Source: Opitutia bacterium ISCC 52 (GTDB lineage: Bacteria; Verrucomicrobiota; Verrucomicrobiia; Opitutales; UBA2995). Taken from it: 64,000 nt of DNA. Made by a program: the position numbers and the translations under genes. The stretch covers positions 3,367,894 to 3,431,893 of the forward strand of contig CP076040.1 in NCBI GenBank assembly GCA_014529675.2, read 5' to 3'. Shown here piece after piece: positions 8,774-16,456 of this stretch; position 1 is the stretch's first letter, and each line of letters opens with the position of its first letter. The notes beneath the pieces were generated by a model. That model made no database searches. It was not told where the DNA came from and saw nothing but the letters and a program-made list of their open reading frames with translations.

Positions 8774-9559
8774 ATGAAACAGCTAGCATCACTACTGTAT
8801 CTACTCTGCTTCGCATCACTACTTCATGCTGAGGAGGAGTTCCAACCTTTGTTCAATGGGAAGAACCTCGATGGCTGGGATGGATCCCCCGCTCATTGGA
8901 AAGTGGCGGATGGAATTGTCATCGGGACCAATTCCGGACCAGAGGATTTGAAGCATAACAGCTTCCTCATTTGGCAGGGAGGCACGGTCAAAGACTTTGA
9001 GCTACAGGCTACCGTCCGCATTCTCGGTGACAACAATTCGGGTATCCAATACCGTAGTCGCACACTTCCTGAAATCGGCCCCTGGGTCATTTCTGGCTAT
9101 CAGTGCGACATCCATCCGGCCCTCGAACATACCGGTATGACTTACGAAGAAAAGGGACGTGGTATCTTTGGGCTCAATGGGAAGAAGGTGGCTCTCGACT
9201 TAGAAGGTAATCGTTGGCTGACCTCCGAACACGAAGCAGTGAAGGTAGATCTTTCCGAGTGGAATGTATTCACAGTCATCGCTCGCGGAAACCAGATGAT
9301 TCACAAAGTTAATGGACAGATCACTTCTGAGCTGGTTGATCATCACGAATCAGGCCGATCACTGGAAGGGCTACTCGCGATCCAATTGCATCGTGGGAAT
9401 CCAAACAGCGTACACATAAAGGATCTTCGGATAAAAACACTGACCGACGGTAAAATCCTCCCACTCGACATGAACACACTTTCCAAGGAAGCCCAACCGA
9501 TCGACAAACCAAGGACGGTCAATCCGCAAGGTGTTGGTCCCGTGCAAAAAGCAAGGTAA
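8774..9559 (+). CDS. DUF1080 (3-keto-disaccharide hydrolase-like) secreted protein
   Basis: Secreted 261-residue protein with signal peptide KQLASLLYLLCFASLLHA. The start of the domain, FQPLFNGKNLDGWDG, and the strands around NSGIQYRSR and the late IQLHRGNP match DUF1080, a concanavalin-like beta-sandwich related to GH16. Some members hydrolyse 3-keto-glycosides made by Gfo/Idh/MocA oxidoreductases, which fits the Gfo/Idh gene earlier in the run; others are probably carbohydrate-binding only. It is the last intact gene of the plus-strand run, 36 bases after the M28 gene, and is followed by a decayed ThuA fragment. The conserved PRTVNPQG tail is seen in many relatives. Confidence 0.9.
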   Translation: MKQLASLLYLLCFASLLHAEEEFQPLFNGKNLDGWDGSPAHWKVADGIVIGTNSGPEDLKHNSFLIWQGGTVKDFELQATVRILGDNNSGIQYRSRTLPEIGPWVISGYQCDIHPALEHTGMTYEEKGRGIFGLNGKKVALDLEGNRWLTSEHEAVKVDLSEWNVFTVIARGNQMIHKVNGQITSELVDHHESGRSLEGLLAIQLHRGNPNSVHIKDLRIKTLTDGKILPLDMNTLSKEAQPIDKPRTVNPQGVGPVQKAR

Positions 9560-9587
9560 TCGCTCAAACTCACTTTCATGAAGAGAG

Positions 9588-9731
9588 CTGGCTCCAGCCC
9601 TTGCCTGGGCCCACAGCTACGACCAATCAAAAGTGGTCTAGATAAACCCAGGATTCACGAAGAAAGCCTACGAAAACGAATCCTATCAAAAGCTCGTTGG
9701 AAATGCGTTCCGATATGTGGCGGTAATGGTT
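9588..9731 (+). pseudogene. Remnant of a ThuA-like gene (C-terminal end)
   Basis: The plus-strand frame from 9588 reads LAWAHSYDQSKVV, then a TAG stop, then INPGFTKKAYENE and SYQKLVGNAFRYVAV. This is the pattern of the C-terminal end of ThuA-like proteins (W-x-H-x-Y-G-x-S-x-V-x-x-I-x-P-G, ending in a N-A-x-x-W/Y-V-A helix). The TAG replaces what is normally an aromatic residue, so a TAT or TAC to TAG change is likely. No N-terminal ThuA sequence precedes it; the intact DUF1080 stop is only 28 bases upstream. It is therefore a leftover of a deleted gene. A family search on the two pieces joined would test this. Confidence 0.65.
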
Positions 9732-10887
9732 AGATCGAAATGGTATCTAAGTAGATGGCACTGCCTAAGTTCTTTAAGAGATATTCATAGGTGGCAATTC
9801 CGTAGCCACCCATCCCCCAACTTACCCCGTAGGAATTCTTAAAGATAAACCGGGTATCCTCCAGTCGGCCCGTCTCGCATTTGTACCCGACCAAAGTTAC
9901 GGCATGAGCGTATCCTTCTCTGGCCGTCTGCTTGGAAAGGAAATGCCCTCGACCCAATTTCCGCCAAGTGGGCCACCCCATCCCAATGACCACCGGTTGC
10001 TTCTCGTTTAATATCTTAACGATGTATTCCAAGCTGGTTGAAGGATCACGGGCAGCTACATTGTAAGCGGTGATTTTACCACGTTCACGTGCATTTTGAA
10101 TGAGCTGCTCGGGGGGAGATTCGATGGCATCCATACCTTTACCGAAGGTATTAGGCATTTCGCTTTGGGTAGGAACCCCATAGCTGCGCACAGCCGATAC
10201 GACTTCCATAAGTGCAAAACCCGCATCCGCCCCCACGACTTTGTACCCTTTCATTCGAGAGGCCATTTTGTCTAAGCCCAGCGATTTGCGCGTCGCCCAA
10301 ATTAAATACTCTTCCGAAAGCCGAGCCGCTCTATTGGTATGTCTGGCACTTTGTATTTCCAAAGCACTCACCACTGCAAACACTGCACAACTGGGTCGTA
10401 GGCCTTGGCTTTTGGAGATGAGAGACAGCTCTCGTATTCTAGGTCGAAGATCCATCGACTCTTTGAGCTCGATTGGAGCATTAAGCTTTTGAAGCAGATC
10501 TGAAGACTCCTTTTCGGAGGAACGCGCTTGCGCAGCTTTCATGAGCCGTTGGCGCTCAGCAATGGCCTGCTCTGACCGTTGCCGCTGCTCTTGAAGATAG
10601 TTAGCCGACTCCTCCGGATCAAAATTAAATGCCTTCTGTAAGTCTGGTGAAAGCTTGGACAGTGGAACTTTGGTAATACCCTTGGAATGAAATATGGTAA
10701 TCGCATCCGGCGTGACCGCATTCACACGGACTTTGTAGTAGGTATTTTTACCCACCGTCAGTTTGTCGAATCCTGAAGGCCCAGCGTTTTCAGATTCAGA
10801 GGAAGAACTTGAGAGCACGGACAGTCCCAAACTCAGCAATATTACCAAGGTTTGGAGGAGGAATCGTTGGGAAATTCTTAAATGCAT
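9730..10887 (-). CDS. C1-family (papain-like) cysteine peptidase with N-terminal extension
   Basis: Exported protein of 385 residues. After a signal peptide (LLQTLVILLSLGLSVLS), residues 40-90 form a small beta-rich region resembling the SHD1-type domain common in Verrucomicrobia and Planctomycetes. A charged, probably coiled segment (about 95-145) follows, then the peptidase. Catalytic residues are visible: oxyanion Gln161 and Cys167 in SQGLRPSCAVFAV, His328 in GYAHAVTLVGY, and Asn351 in FKNSYGVSWGMGGYG. The order and spacing fit papain-family enzymes. It is convergent with the plus-strand run and its stop touches the ThuA remnant. Substrate unknown. Confidence 0.9.
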   Translation of the reverse strand: MHLRISQRFLLQTLVILLSLGLSVLSSSSSESENAGPSGFDKLTVGKNTYYKVRVNAVTPDAITIFHSKGITKVPLSKLSPDLQKAFNFDPEESANYLQEQRQRSEQAIAERQRLMKAAQARSSEKESSDLLQKLNAPIELKESMDLRPRIRELSLISKSQGLRPSCAVFAVVSALEIQSARHTNRAARLSEEYLIWATRKSLGLDKMASRMKGYKVVGADAGFALMEVVSAVRSYGVPTQSEMPNTFGKGMDAIESPPEQLIQNARERGKITAYNVAARDPSTSLEYIVKILNEKQPVVIGMGWPTWRKLGRGHFLSKQTAREGYAHAVTLVGYKCETGRLEDTRFIFKNSYGVSWGMGGYGIATYEYLLKNLGSAIYLDTISI

Positions 10888-11042
10888 GACGACTGCAGCT
10901 TAATAGTCCCACAACACGCATCAGAATAATGACAGGGGGACGACCCAAACAGCCGCCTGAGACAAAAGTTATAAAACCTTTTATAAGCTACAAGCTGTTA
11001 GCTTGATCTAAACCCGCGTAGTTACTGGACTTTCCGAGCTTC

Positions 11043-12212
11043 TCAGAAACCTTCCAACAAACCACCCTTAACAAAAAACTCTGGGTGCTCGCCGGCAATG
11101 CGCGCTCGGAGTTCAGGACGATTTTTAATAACTCGACCTAATTTGGCTACCTTGGCGGGATCTGAAAGGCCTCCGATCTCCGCACTTTTCGGCATGATTT
11201 GACTATCCCAAGACGCTAACTCGTCTGGTTTAACACCCGAGATGCCCACGCCGTTATTATAAGCACTGGGAGCAAAACCGCCCACGATGTCCACATTAAG
11301 ATGGGCTTTGATCTGCTTCTCCCAACCTCCGGCCCAGAGGCAGGCATTGATGAGAAAGCGTCGCCCATCTTCGCTGAGCAAATCTTCGGAAGCTCCATAG
11401 GAGGCATAGACGACCCGGGCATTCTTTTTGGCACCGGAAGGAGCCACATAAAAACCTCGAGTCCAACCGGCATTCACGATGGGTTTTTCCGTATTGATAT
11501 CGTCACTTGCGTGAAAGGTGTTGAGGACCTGCACTTCCAAGAGCGGGGTTGCGTCTGCTGGAGGCGGTGATTTGTAGGCACCCGAGTATGCATGGATACT
11601 TTTCACTCCGGTATTGATGGGATGTCCCTTTGCACTAGCGACCGGTGTTATCCGACAACCCATGACATGATTAGATCCGTAATGTGACTGCCCACGTTCC
11701 TTGTGCCAGGTAATGCCGAGTATCTGTTCACCCAAGCCGCCCATGTAGTCATCACCCGTATAATTGAAATTCAATTTCTCCCACTTGCCTTCTTGTCCAT
11801 TAAAGCAATGGGTTGAAGTACGCACTCCAACCACTGGACCCCCGCGTTCAAAGTAATCAACCAGATGATCTACTTGCTCGTCTGGTAAATCCATAAAACG
11901 GGAATAGAAAAAGAGCATATCCGCATCCTTCAATGCTTCCGTTCCTGGCATATTCTTACCGCCACCTTGGATCGCACCATTTTCATCGAGTCCAAAAATA
12001 ACCGTGCATTTAAAGCCATAGCGTTTGGCCAAAATCTTGGCGAGCGCAGGACAGGTTTCCTCCGAACGGTATTCGTGATCGTTAGCGATGAAGACAATGT
12101 GTTTTCCTTTTCCGAATCCTTCGGTGCCTTCGTAAACGAGTGGCTTAGATAATAGCGGGGCTGTAATCCCGATCAAGGTCGCAAGAATCAGAAAGGGTTT
12201 CATTAATTTCAT
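11043..12212 (-). CDS. ThuA-like domain protein, secreted
   Basis: A 389-residue protein with a signal peptide (MKPFLILATLIGITAPLLS). The core is a class-I glutamine-amidotransferase-like fold of the ThuA type: KHIVFIANDHEYRSEE, then a predicted strand with ADMLFFYSRFMDLP, GGPVVGVRTSTHCF and a late region describing a shift to a target site. ThuA proteins are linked to trehalose and other disaccharide use, but the biochemical role of the secreted PVC versions is not established. The C-terminal tail is rich in LGRVIKNRPELRARI-like helix. No close operon partner: 155 bases to the next gene downstream. Confidence 0.85.
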   Translation of the reverse strand: MKLMKPFLILATLIGITAPLLSKPLVYEGTEGFGKGKHIVFIANDHEYRSEETCPALAKILAKRYGFKCTVIFGLDENGAIQGGGKNMPGTEALKDADMLFFYSRFMDLPDEQVDHLVDYFERGGPVVGVRTSTHCFNGQEGKWEKLNFNYTGDDYMGGLGEQILGITWHKERGQSHYGSNHVMGCRITPVASAKGHPINTGVKSIHAYSGAYKSPPPADATPLLEVQVLNTFHASDDINTEKPIVNAGWTRGFYVAPSGAKKNARVVYASYGASEDLLSEDGRRFLINACLWAGGWEKQIKAHLNVDIVGGFAPSAYNNGVGISGVKPDELASWDSQIMPKSAEIGGLSDPAKVAKLGRVIKNRPELRARIAGEHPEFFVKGGLLEGF

Positions 12213-12300
12213 AGCTTTTGGGGCAGGAAATAAATTCTCAATATTAGAGAGCCTTAAACGCTCTTCAAAACCATCAAACTGAAAGGAGATGTGAGCGATG

Positions 12301-12340
12301 TAAAGTCACCAATTTGAATGGACATCAAACTAAAGTCGCC
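12301..12340. repeat. Direct repeat, possible insertion-sequence end remnant
   Basis: The decamer TAAAGTCACC at 12301-12310 recurs as TAAAGTCGCC at 12331-12340, exactly 30 bases later, in the 156-base gap between a ThuA gene and a dioxygenase gene. Multiple short spaced terminal repeats of this sort are typical of IS21-family ends. No transposase is nearby, so this could be a remnant or coincidence. Confidence 0.3.
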
Positions 12341-12368
12341 GGTTCCAGCTACGAGGCACAAATCTCAC

Positions 12369-13244
12369 CTAATCCCCTGCGGCCAAGGGACGTGCGCCAG
12401 CAACGGTCGTTCTTAAAACAACTCGCCGTTGTCCAGAATAGTCATTGATAGCGGCATGCATAAGACAGGTATTCGCCCACATGGTGAGTGTATTGGGTGC
12501 CCATCGTAGTCTGCAGGCATACTCTACTTTCTGGGCGTGCGTTATAAGATAATCGATAATCGGTTTGCTCTCTGCCTCCGTCATGCCGACGAAACGGCAA
12601 AGCGCACGACTTATATACAAGTGCTTTCGACCCGTATTTGGATGGCGACACACCAGCGGATGCGCGGTCTCAATATCATCAACCTTCTGCCCACTTTCTT
12701 TCACAGAAAAGGCAGTGGCGTGAGACGCATTGAGTGCGAAAACTCCTTTTCCACTGTGAACTCCGACCAAATTATGGATGAGATCGCGCATCGCGTCCGA
12801 TAATCCTTCATAAGCAGCTGATAAACTCGCAAACATTGTATCTCCTCCGACGGGAGGTATTTCTTCGCCATAAAGTATGGTTGTACCTGGTGGAATTTCC
12901 ATCCAAGCCAGATCCATATGCAAATCTTCACCGACCACCGGACCACGGTCTTCTGCCTCGCGAGTAAACCGAACCAAATCATCGAAACCTTCGAGTGGGA
13001 CATGAACCGGATTTCCACTGAATGGACCAAACCTTCGAGCCAGTTTATGGAAACTATTGGGATCTAGCTTTTGATCTCGTATGGCTAATACGTGATAGTG
13101 GTCGAGCGCTTGTTGCACTTGGGCAATCTCCTCGTCACTGGCATGGCTCAGATCGGTGTCCAGAATCTCTGCCCCCAGACTGCCTGTCAGAGGTCGTATG
13201 TTAAAAGAGGTAAACTCGGGGATGGTATTGGGTTCGCTTGTCAC
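12369..13244 (-). CDS. TauD/TfdA-family 2-oxoglutarate Fe(II) dioxygenase
   Basis: Cytoplasmic oxygenase of 291 residues that would hydroxylate a small organic substrate using 2-oxoglutarate. The iron-binding H-x-D is H109 and D111 in EDLHMDLAW, the distal His is H263 in CLMHAAINDY, and the 2-oxoglutarate-binding Arg lies in RRVVLRTTV. The preceding segment NTLTMWANTCLMH is the usual Trp-Asp/Ala-Asn context. I choose the GTG at 13244, just 4 bases after the permease stop, because GGAAAG lies upstream and it gives the usual family length; a longer frame runs into the permease gene. Tight coupling with an amino-acid permease suggests an amino acid, taurine-like or carnitine-like substrate. Confidence 0.9.
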   Translation of the reverse strand: MTSEPNTIPEFTSFNIRPLTGSLGAEILDTDLSHASDEEIAQVQQALDHYHVLAIRDQKLDPNSFHKLARRFGPFSGNPVHVPLEGFDDLVRFTREAEDRGPVVGEDLHMDLAWMEIPPGTTILYGEEIPPVGGDTMFASLSAAYEGLSDAMRDLIHNLVGVHSGKGVFALNASHATAFSVKESGQKVDDIETAHPLVCRHPNTGRKHLYISRALCRFVGMTEAESKPIIDYLITHAQKVEYACRLRWAPNTLTMWANTCLMHAAINDYSGQRRVVLRTTVAGARPLAAGD

Positions 13245-13248
13245 AATT

Positions 13249-14766
13249 CTATCTTTCCGTTTTGGAGGATGAAGACCATTTCTGGTAGAGGAAATAAACG
13301 GGAATGCCCAATGCGATAAACAACAGCCCAATCCGCGACTCAAGGGGTTTGTTGAGGTAAATCTGAATCATGAACCAGATATAAACGCTGAGGAAGATGA
13401 CTGGAGTCACGGGATATCCCCAAGACCTATAGGGCCGAGCAAGATCTGGTTGTTTAAATCGGAGGACAATCACAGCAAAAACAGCCAGACTAACAAACCC
13501 TCCAAGAGAAAAAATAATAAAATTGGTCAACAGTTCAAAGATCGAAGAATCCTGGAGGCTTCCAACAATGAGTTGCATCACGGGCGAAGCGATCTCTTCC
13601 ACTGAAACATCCCTGACGAGGTGCTGACCAAGCGGCACGAGGAATACCAGGCCGATGGCCATCAAAGCGGTCACTAGAATCGCAGGAACCGGAGTTTGAT
13701 ACTCGGGGTGCACACGTCCCAGTGTCCGGAAGAACACCCCATCTCGGCCCATGGCAAAGGTCACGCGCGGAGCGATGAGCAAATTGGTATTTATCGCGCC
13801 AAAGGTGCTGCACATGATCACAGCAGACATAGCTGCCATCCCTGCAGGCCCGACCAACTTGAGCAGCATTTGCTCGGCAACGTGATTTCCAGCGGAGGCC
13901 ATTTCTTCCATGGAAAGCACTCCATGGTAGGCGAAATTCGCAGCCAGATAGAGGGCTATAAGAATACCGATTCCAGCAAACAGAGAAATGGGGAGATTGC
14001 GCTGAGGGGATTTTATTTCTTCAGCCAACGGAACGACACCATTCCAACCGTTATAGGCCCACATGACGGCAAGTAACACCACACCTACCTGAGCAGATAG
14101 GGAGATTTGTCTCGGCTCAATAATGGTCCCATAATTGGAGACTTGGATGCTCTGCTCAACGAAGGGAATAAGTATGAACGGAATGGCTGCCACCAGTCCA
14201 AGAAAAAGGGCTTTGACAACCGTAACTGCCAGTTGCAAACGCCCACCCCAAAGCACGCCCATGATGTTTACCCAGGAAAGCAGAATAATAACCAAGGTTG
14301 CCAACATCGCTTGTTGAAACCCCGATAACTGCCACCCCATCGAAAGTCCGAGTGAGCCGGTGAACGCAATCGAAAGAGCGCCGATACTCGCTGGTTTGGC
14401 GAATAAAAACTCATTCCACCCGGCAAGGAAAGCCACCTTACGCCCATAGGCTTCACGGATGTAAACATACATACCTCCTGCTTTGGGTAACATCGCCGCC
14501 AACTCAGCTAGACAGAGTGCTCCGAGAATACAAAGCACTCCGCCAAACACCCATACCGAAATGATTAATCCAAAGTTACCTGACTCGGCTGCAATGTTAC
14601 CTGGTTTCAGAAAAATGCCCGAGCCGATCACATTGCCCACCACAACCGCGATCGCAATTCGAGGACCGAGTGCCCGGCGTAGAGTAGGTCCTTTCTCTTT
14701 TGACGAAACAGGGGACTGGGGTTCGTCGCTCGTAGTGTTTTCCATAGCTATAGTTTCAAACAGCAT
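13249..14766 (-). CDS. APC-family amino acid permease
   Basis: Inner-membrane transporter of about 505 residues with 12 predicted helices. The first helix carries the unwound motif VGNVIGSGIFLKPG, which binds the substrate amino group in APC transporters, and the family signature helices around AELAAMLPKAGGMYVYIREAYG follow. I chose the ATG at 14766 (MLFETIAMEN) because an AGGAG lies seven bases upstream at 14773-14778; ATG codons at 14790 and 14745 have poorer sites. The dioxygenase gene follows after 4 bases, so the pair is probably one transcript for import and oxidation of an amino acid or amine. The divergent gene at 14891 encodes another iron oxygenase. Confidence 0.92.
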   Translation of the reverse strand: MLFETIAMENTTSDEPQSPVSSKEKGPTLRRALGPRIAIAVVVGNVIGSGIFLKPGNIAAESGNFGLIISVWVFGGVLCILGALCLAELAAMLPKAGGMYVYIREAYGRKVAFLAGWNEFLFAKPASIGALSIAFTGSLGLSMGWQLSGFQQAMLATLVIILLSWVNIMGVLWGGRLQLAVTVVKALFLGLVAAIPFILIPFVEQSIQVSNYGTIIEPRQISLSAQVGVVLLAVMWAYNGWNGVVPLAEEIKSPQRNLPISLFAGIGILIALYLAANFAYHGVLSMEEMASAGNHVAEQMLLKLVGPAGMAAMSAVIMCSTFGAINTNLLIAPRVTFAMGRDGVFFRTLGRVHPEYQTPVPAILVTALMAIGLVFLVPLGQHLVRDVSVEEIASPVMQLIVGSLQDSSIFELLTNFIIFSLGGFVSLAVFAVIVLRFKQPDLARPYRSWGYPVTPVIFLSVYIWFMIQIYLNKPLESRIGLLFIALGIPVYFLYQKWSSSSKTER

Positions 14767-14772
14767 GCGGAT

Positions 14773-14778
14773 CTCCTG
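14773..14778 (-). promoter_or_regulatory. Ribosome-binding site deciding the permease start
   Basis: On the minus strand this reads CAGGAG, seven bases before the ATG whose first base is 14766. It is the best Shine-Dalgarno-like match among the three candidate starts of the APC permease. Confidence 0.6.
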
Positions 14779-14890
14779 ACCAAAGGTCAAAAGCTATAGA
14801 CGTCCGATGGGGATCCTTGACTCTCCTATTCACCTCCCCTAATCCGTAATAACACTCGCCCGATAAATCAGTCCTACAAAACGCGTTCGC

Positions 14891-15892
14891 ATGTTACCGA
14901 TTCTAGATATCTCTCTATTTCTAAAAGACCCCTTCGGCAAAGAAGGACAGGCATTCTGTAAATCACTGATCGATACCAGCCGGAGCTCTGGGTTCTTCTT
15001 TTTGTCCGGTCATCAAATTCCTGAAGAAAAAAGTGAGCAACTACTGTCCGCATCCAAGCGGTTCTTCAAATTGCCAGAGGAAGAACGACGCGAAATAGCG
15101 ATTGTAAATTCACCCCACTTTCGGGGCTATACCATTTTAGGGGACGAGCGAACCAACGGACAAAGTGACTGGCGAGATCAGATAGACATCGGTCCTGAAG
15201 AAGCTGCCATTTCCTTACAAGAAAATGACCCGATCTGGCTACACCTCAAAGGCCCCAACCAATGGCCAAGATCCATGCCCGAGATGCGCACTACGGTTAC
15301 CGATTGGATGAGTTCAATGGAATCCGTTGCGATGGAATTGTTTCGGGCCCTGGCGATGGGACTAGGCAAAGACTATCACTATTTTGACGATACCATGTCG
15401 CCGGATCCCTATTCCCGCATGAAGATCTCTCGCTACCCTGGACAAGCACCAGGACCGGATTCCTCACAAGGTCTTGGGCTGCACCATGACTCTGGGCTGT
15501 TTACTTTTATCCTGCAAAATAAAGTCATTGGCTTGCAGGTTCTGCGAGATGGAGAACTACACGATGTCACCCCAGTCCCGGGCACGTTCATCGTGAATCT
15601 GGGAGAAATGTTCCAGGCGGCGACCAATGGGTTTTTAAAAGCAACCAAGCACCAGGTGAAAAGCCCGCCATTAGGTCAGGAAAGAATATCCATCGCATAT
15701 TTTATGAACCCTCGCCTGGATGCTGTGTTCAATCCCATTTCCCTTCCCGATGAGTTCGATTCATTGGCGACGGGCGGACACCATGACAATGCGGGTGATC
15801 CGATCCATTCACTTTATGGTGAGAATATCATGAAGATCAGGATGCGTTCCCATCCAGATGTAGTCGCCGCCCATTACCAAAAGGACAGCTAG
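14891..15892 (+). CDS. Isopenicillin-N-synthase-like 2-oxoglutarate/Fe(II) oxygenase
   Basis: Cytoplasmic non-haem iron oxygenase, 333 residues. It opens with the DIOX_N pattern LPILDISLF and the GFFFLSGHQIP strand. The iron ligands are H198 and D200 in GLGLHHDSG and H254 in ATKHQVKSP; the co-substrate pair is R265 and S267 in RISIAYF. This is the layout of the IPNS/gibberellin-oxidase/ethylene-forming group. Members act on many amino acids and secondary metabolites, so the substrate cannot be stated. It is divergent from the permease-TauD pair across 124 bases, raising the possibility of one shared regulatory region and one pathway. Confidence 0.92.
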   Translation: MLPILDISLFLKDPFGKEGQAFCKSLIDTSRSSGFFFLSGHQIPEEKSEQLLSASKRFFKLPEEERREIAIVNSPHFRGYTILGDERTNGQSDWRDQIDIGPEEAAISLQENDPIWLHLKGPNQWPRSMPEMRTTVTDWMSSMESVAMELFRALAMGLGKDYHYFDDTMSPDPYSRMKISRYPGQAPGPDSSQGLGLHHDSGLFTFILQNKVIGLQVLRDGELHDVTPVPGTFIVNLGEMFQAATNGFLKATKHQVKSPPLGQERISIAYFMNPRLDAVFNPISLPDEFDSLATGGHHDNAGDPIHSLYGENIMKIRMRSHPDVVAAHYQKDS

Positions 15893-15908
15893 CGATTACG
15901 GTTTTCTT

Positions 15909-16199
15909 CTAAGGGTTTGATGAAACTGAAACCTGCCAAGTATCGTCGGTCTCCTCAGAGCTAACCGTCCAATTACCAGGTTCAGGAAAGCTGACACGGA
16001 TAGAGTAATTGTTTCCTCCAGTATAATAGCCCGGCACCGTAAACTGCTGCCCATTCGGCCCTACGCAACGGGCCCGAGGGAGCCGATCGAAGGGATTGGT
16101 GCCATTATCTGCCAATTCCATTTGGAATTTAGTGACAGCAAATTGCCCCGTAGACGTCTGAGCGGCCAGCGATGCCAGCAGACGGCAGCAAGGACTCAC
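15909..16199 (-). pseudogene. Truncated DUF5060-type domain remnant
   Basis: The minus-strand frame holds MELADNGTNPFDRL, FTVPGYYTGGNNYSIRVSF and PEPGNWTVSSE, the pattern of DUF5060, an N-terminal beta-sandwich of secreted glycoside hydrolases (asparagine-proline-phenylalanine, then G-x-Y-x-G, then vRF-P-x-x-G-x-W). Such domains sit at the front of proteins of several hundred residues, but here the frame stops at 15909, only 17 bases from the IPNS-like stop, and there is no signal peptide at its start. Its first codons overlap the DUF3574 remnant on the other strand. I read this as a fragment of a deleted gene; a stand-alone small protein is less likely. Confidence 0.55.
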
Positions 16200-16453
16200 G
16201 CTGGGAAAATTATATTAACGAAGCAGTGACTCCACGCTTTCCGGAAGGGCTCACCCTCCTGGAGGGAACCGGTCAGTGGCGTATCAAAGAAGGACAGACG
16301 CCTCGACGCAACCGAACACGTATCCTGATTTTGATTCACAAGGACACAGAGGAGAATTCCAGGAAAGTAGATGAGATCCGAACCCTGTGGAAAGAGATCA
16401 GCGGACAACAATCTGTTCTTCGCGTCAGCCAGCCTGCAGCGGTATCCTTCTAG
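16172..16453 (+). pseudogene. N-terminally truncated DUF3574 family remnant
   Basis: The frame carries AVTPRFPEGLTLLEGTGQW, then RTRILILIHKD and a final QQSVLRVSQPAAVSF. These are the landmarks of DUF3574, a family of small exported proteins. Full members begin with a signal peptide and an FGxxxPDG strand before this point; here only PADGSKDSRW remains and the upstream frame hits a TAG at 16151. The 5' third of the gene is therefore missing, cut near 16170 where the DUF5060 remnant begins on the other strand. The end is intact and lies 4 bases from the RecQ stop. Confidence 0.65.
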
Positions 16454-16456
16454 GAT

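Noticed and set aside
10969-10986. Palindrome TTATAAAA-CC-TTTTATAA upstream of the C1 peptidase gene
   Set aside because: A-T rich and isolated; it could be an operator but nothing else supports that.
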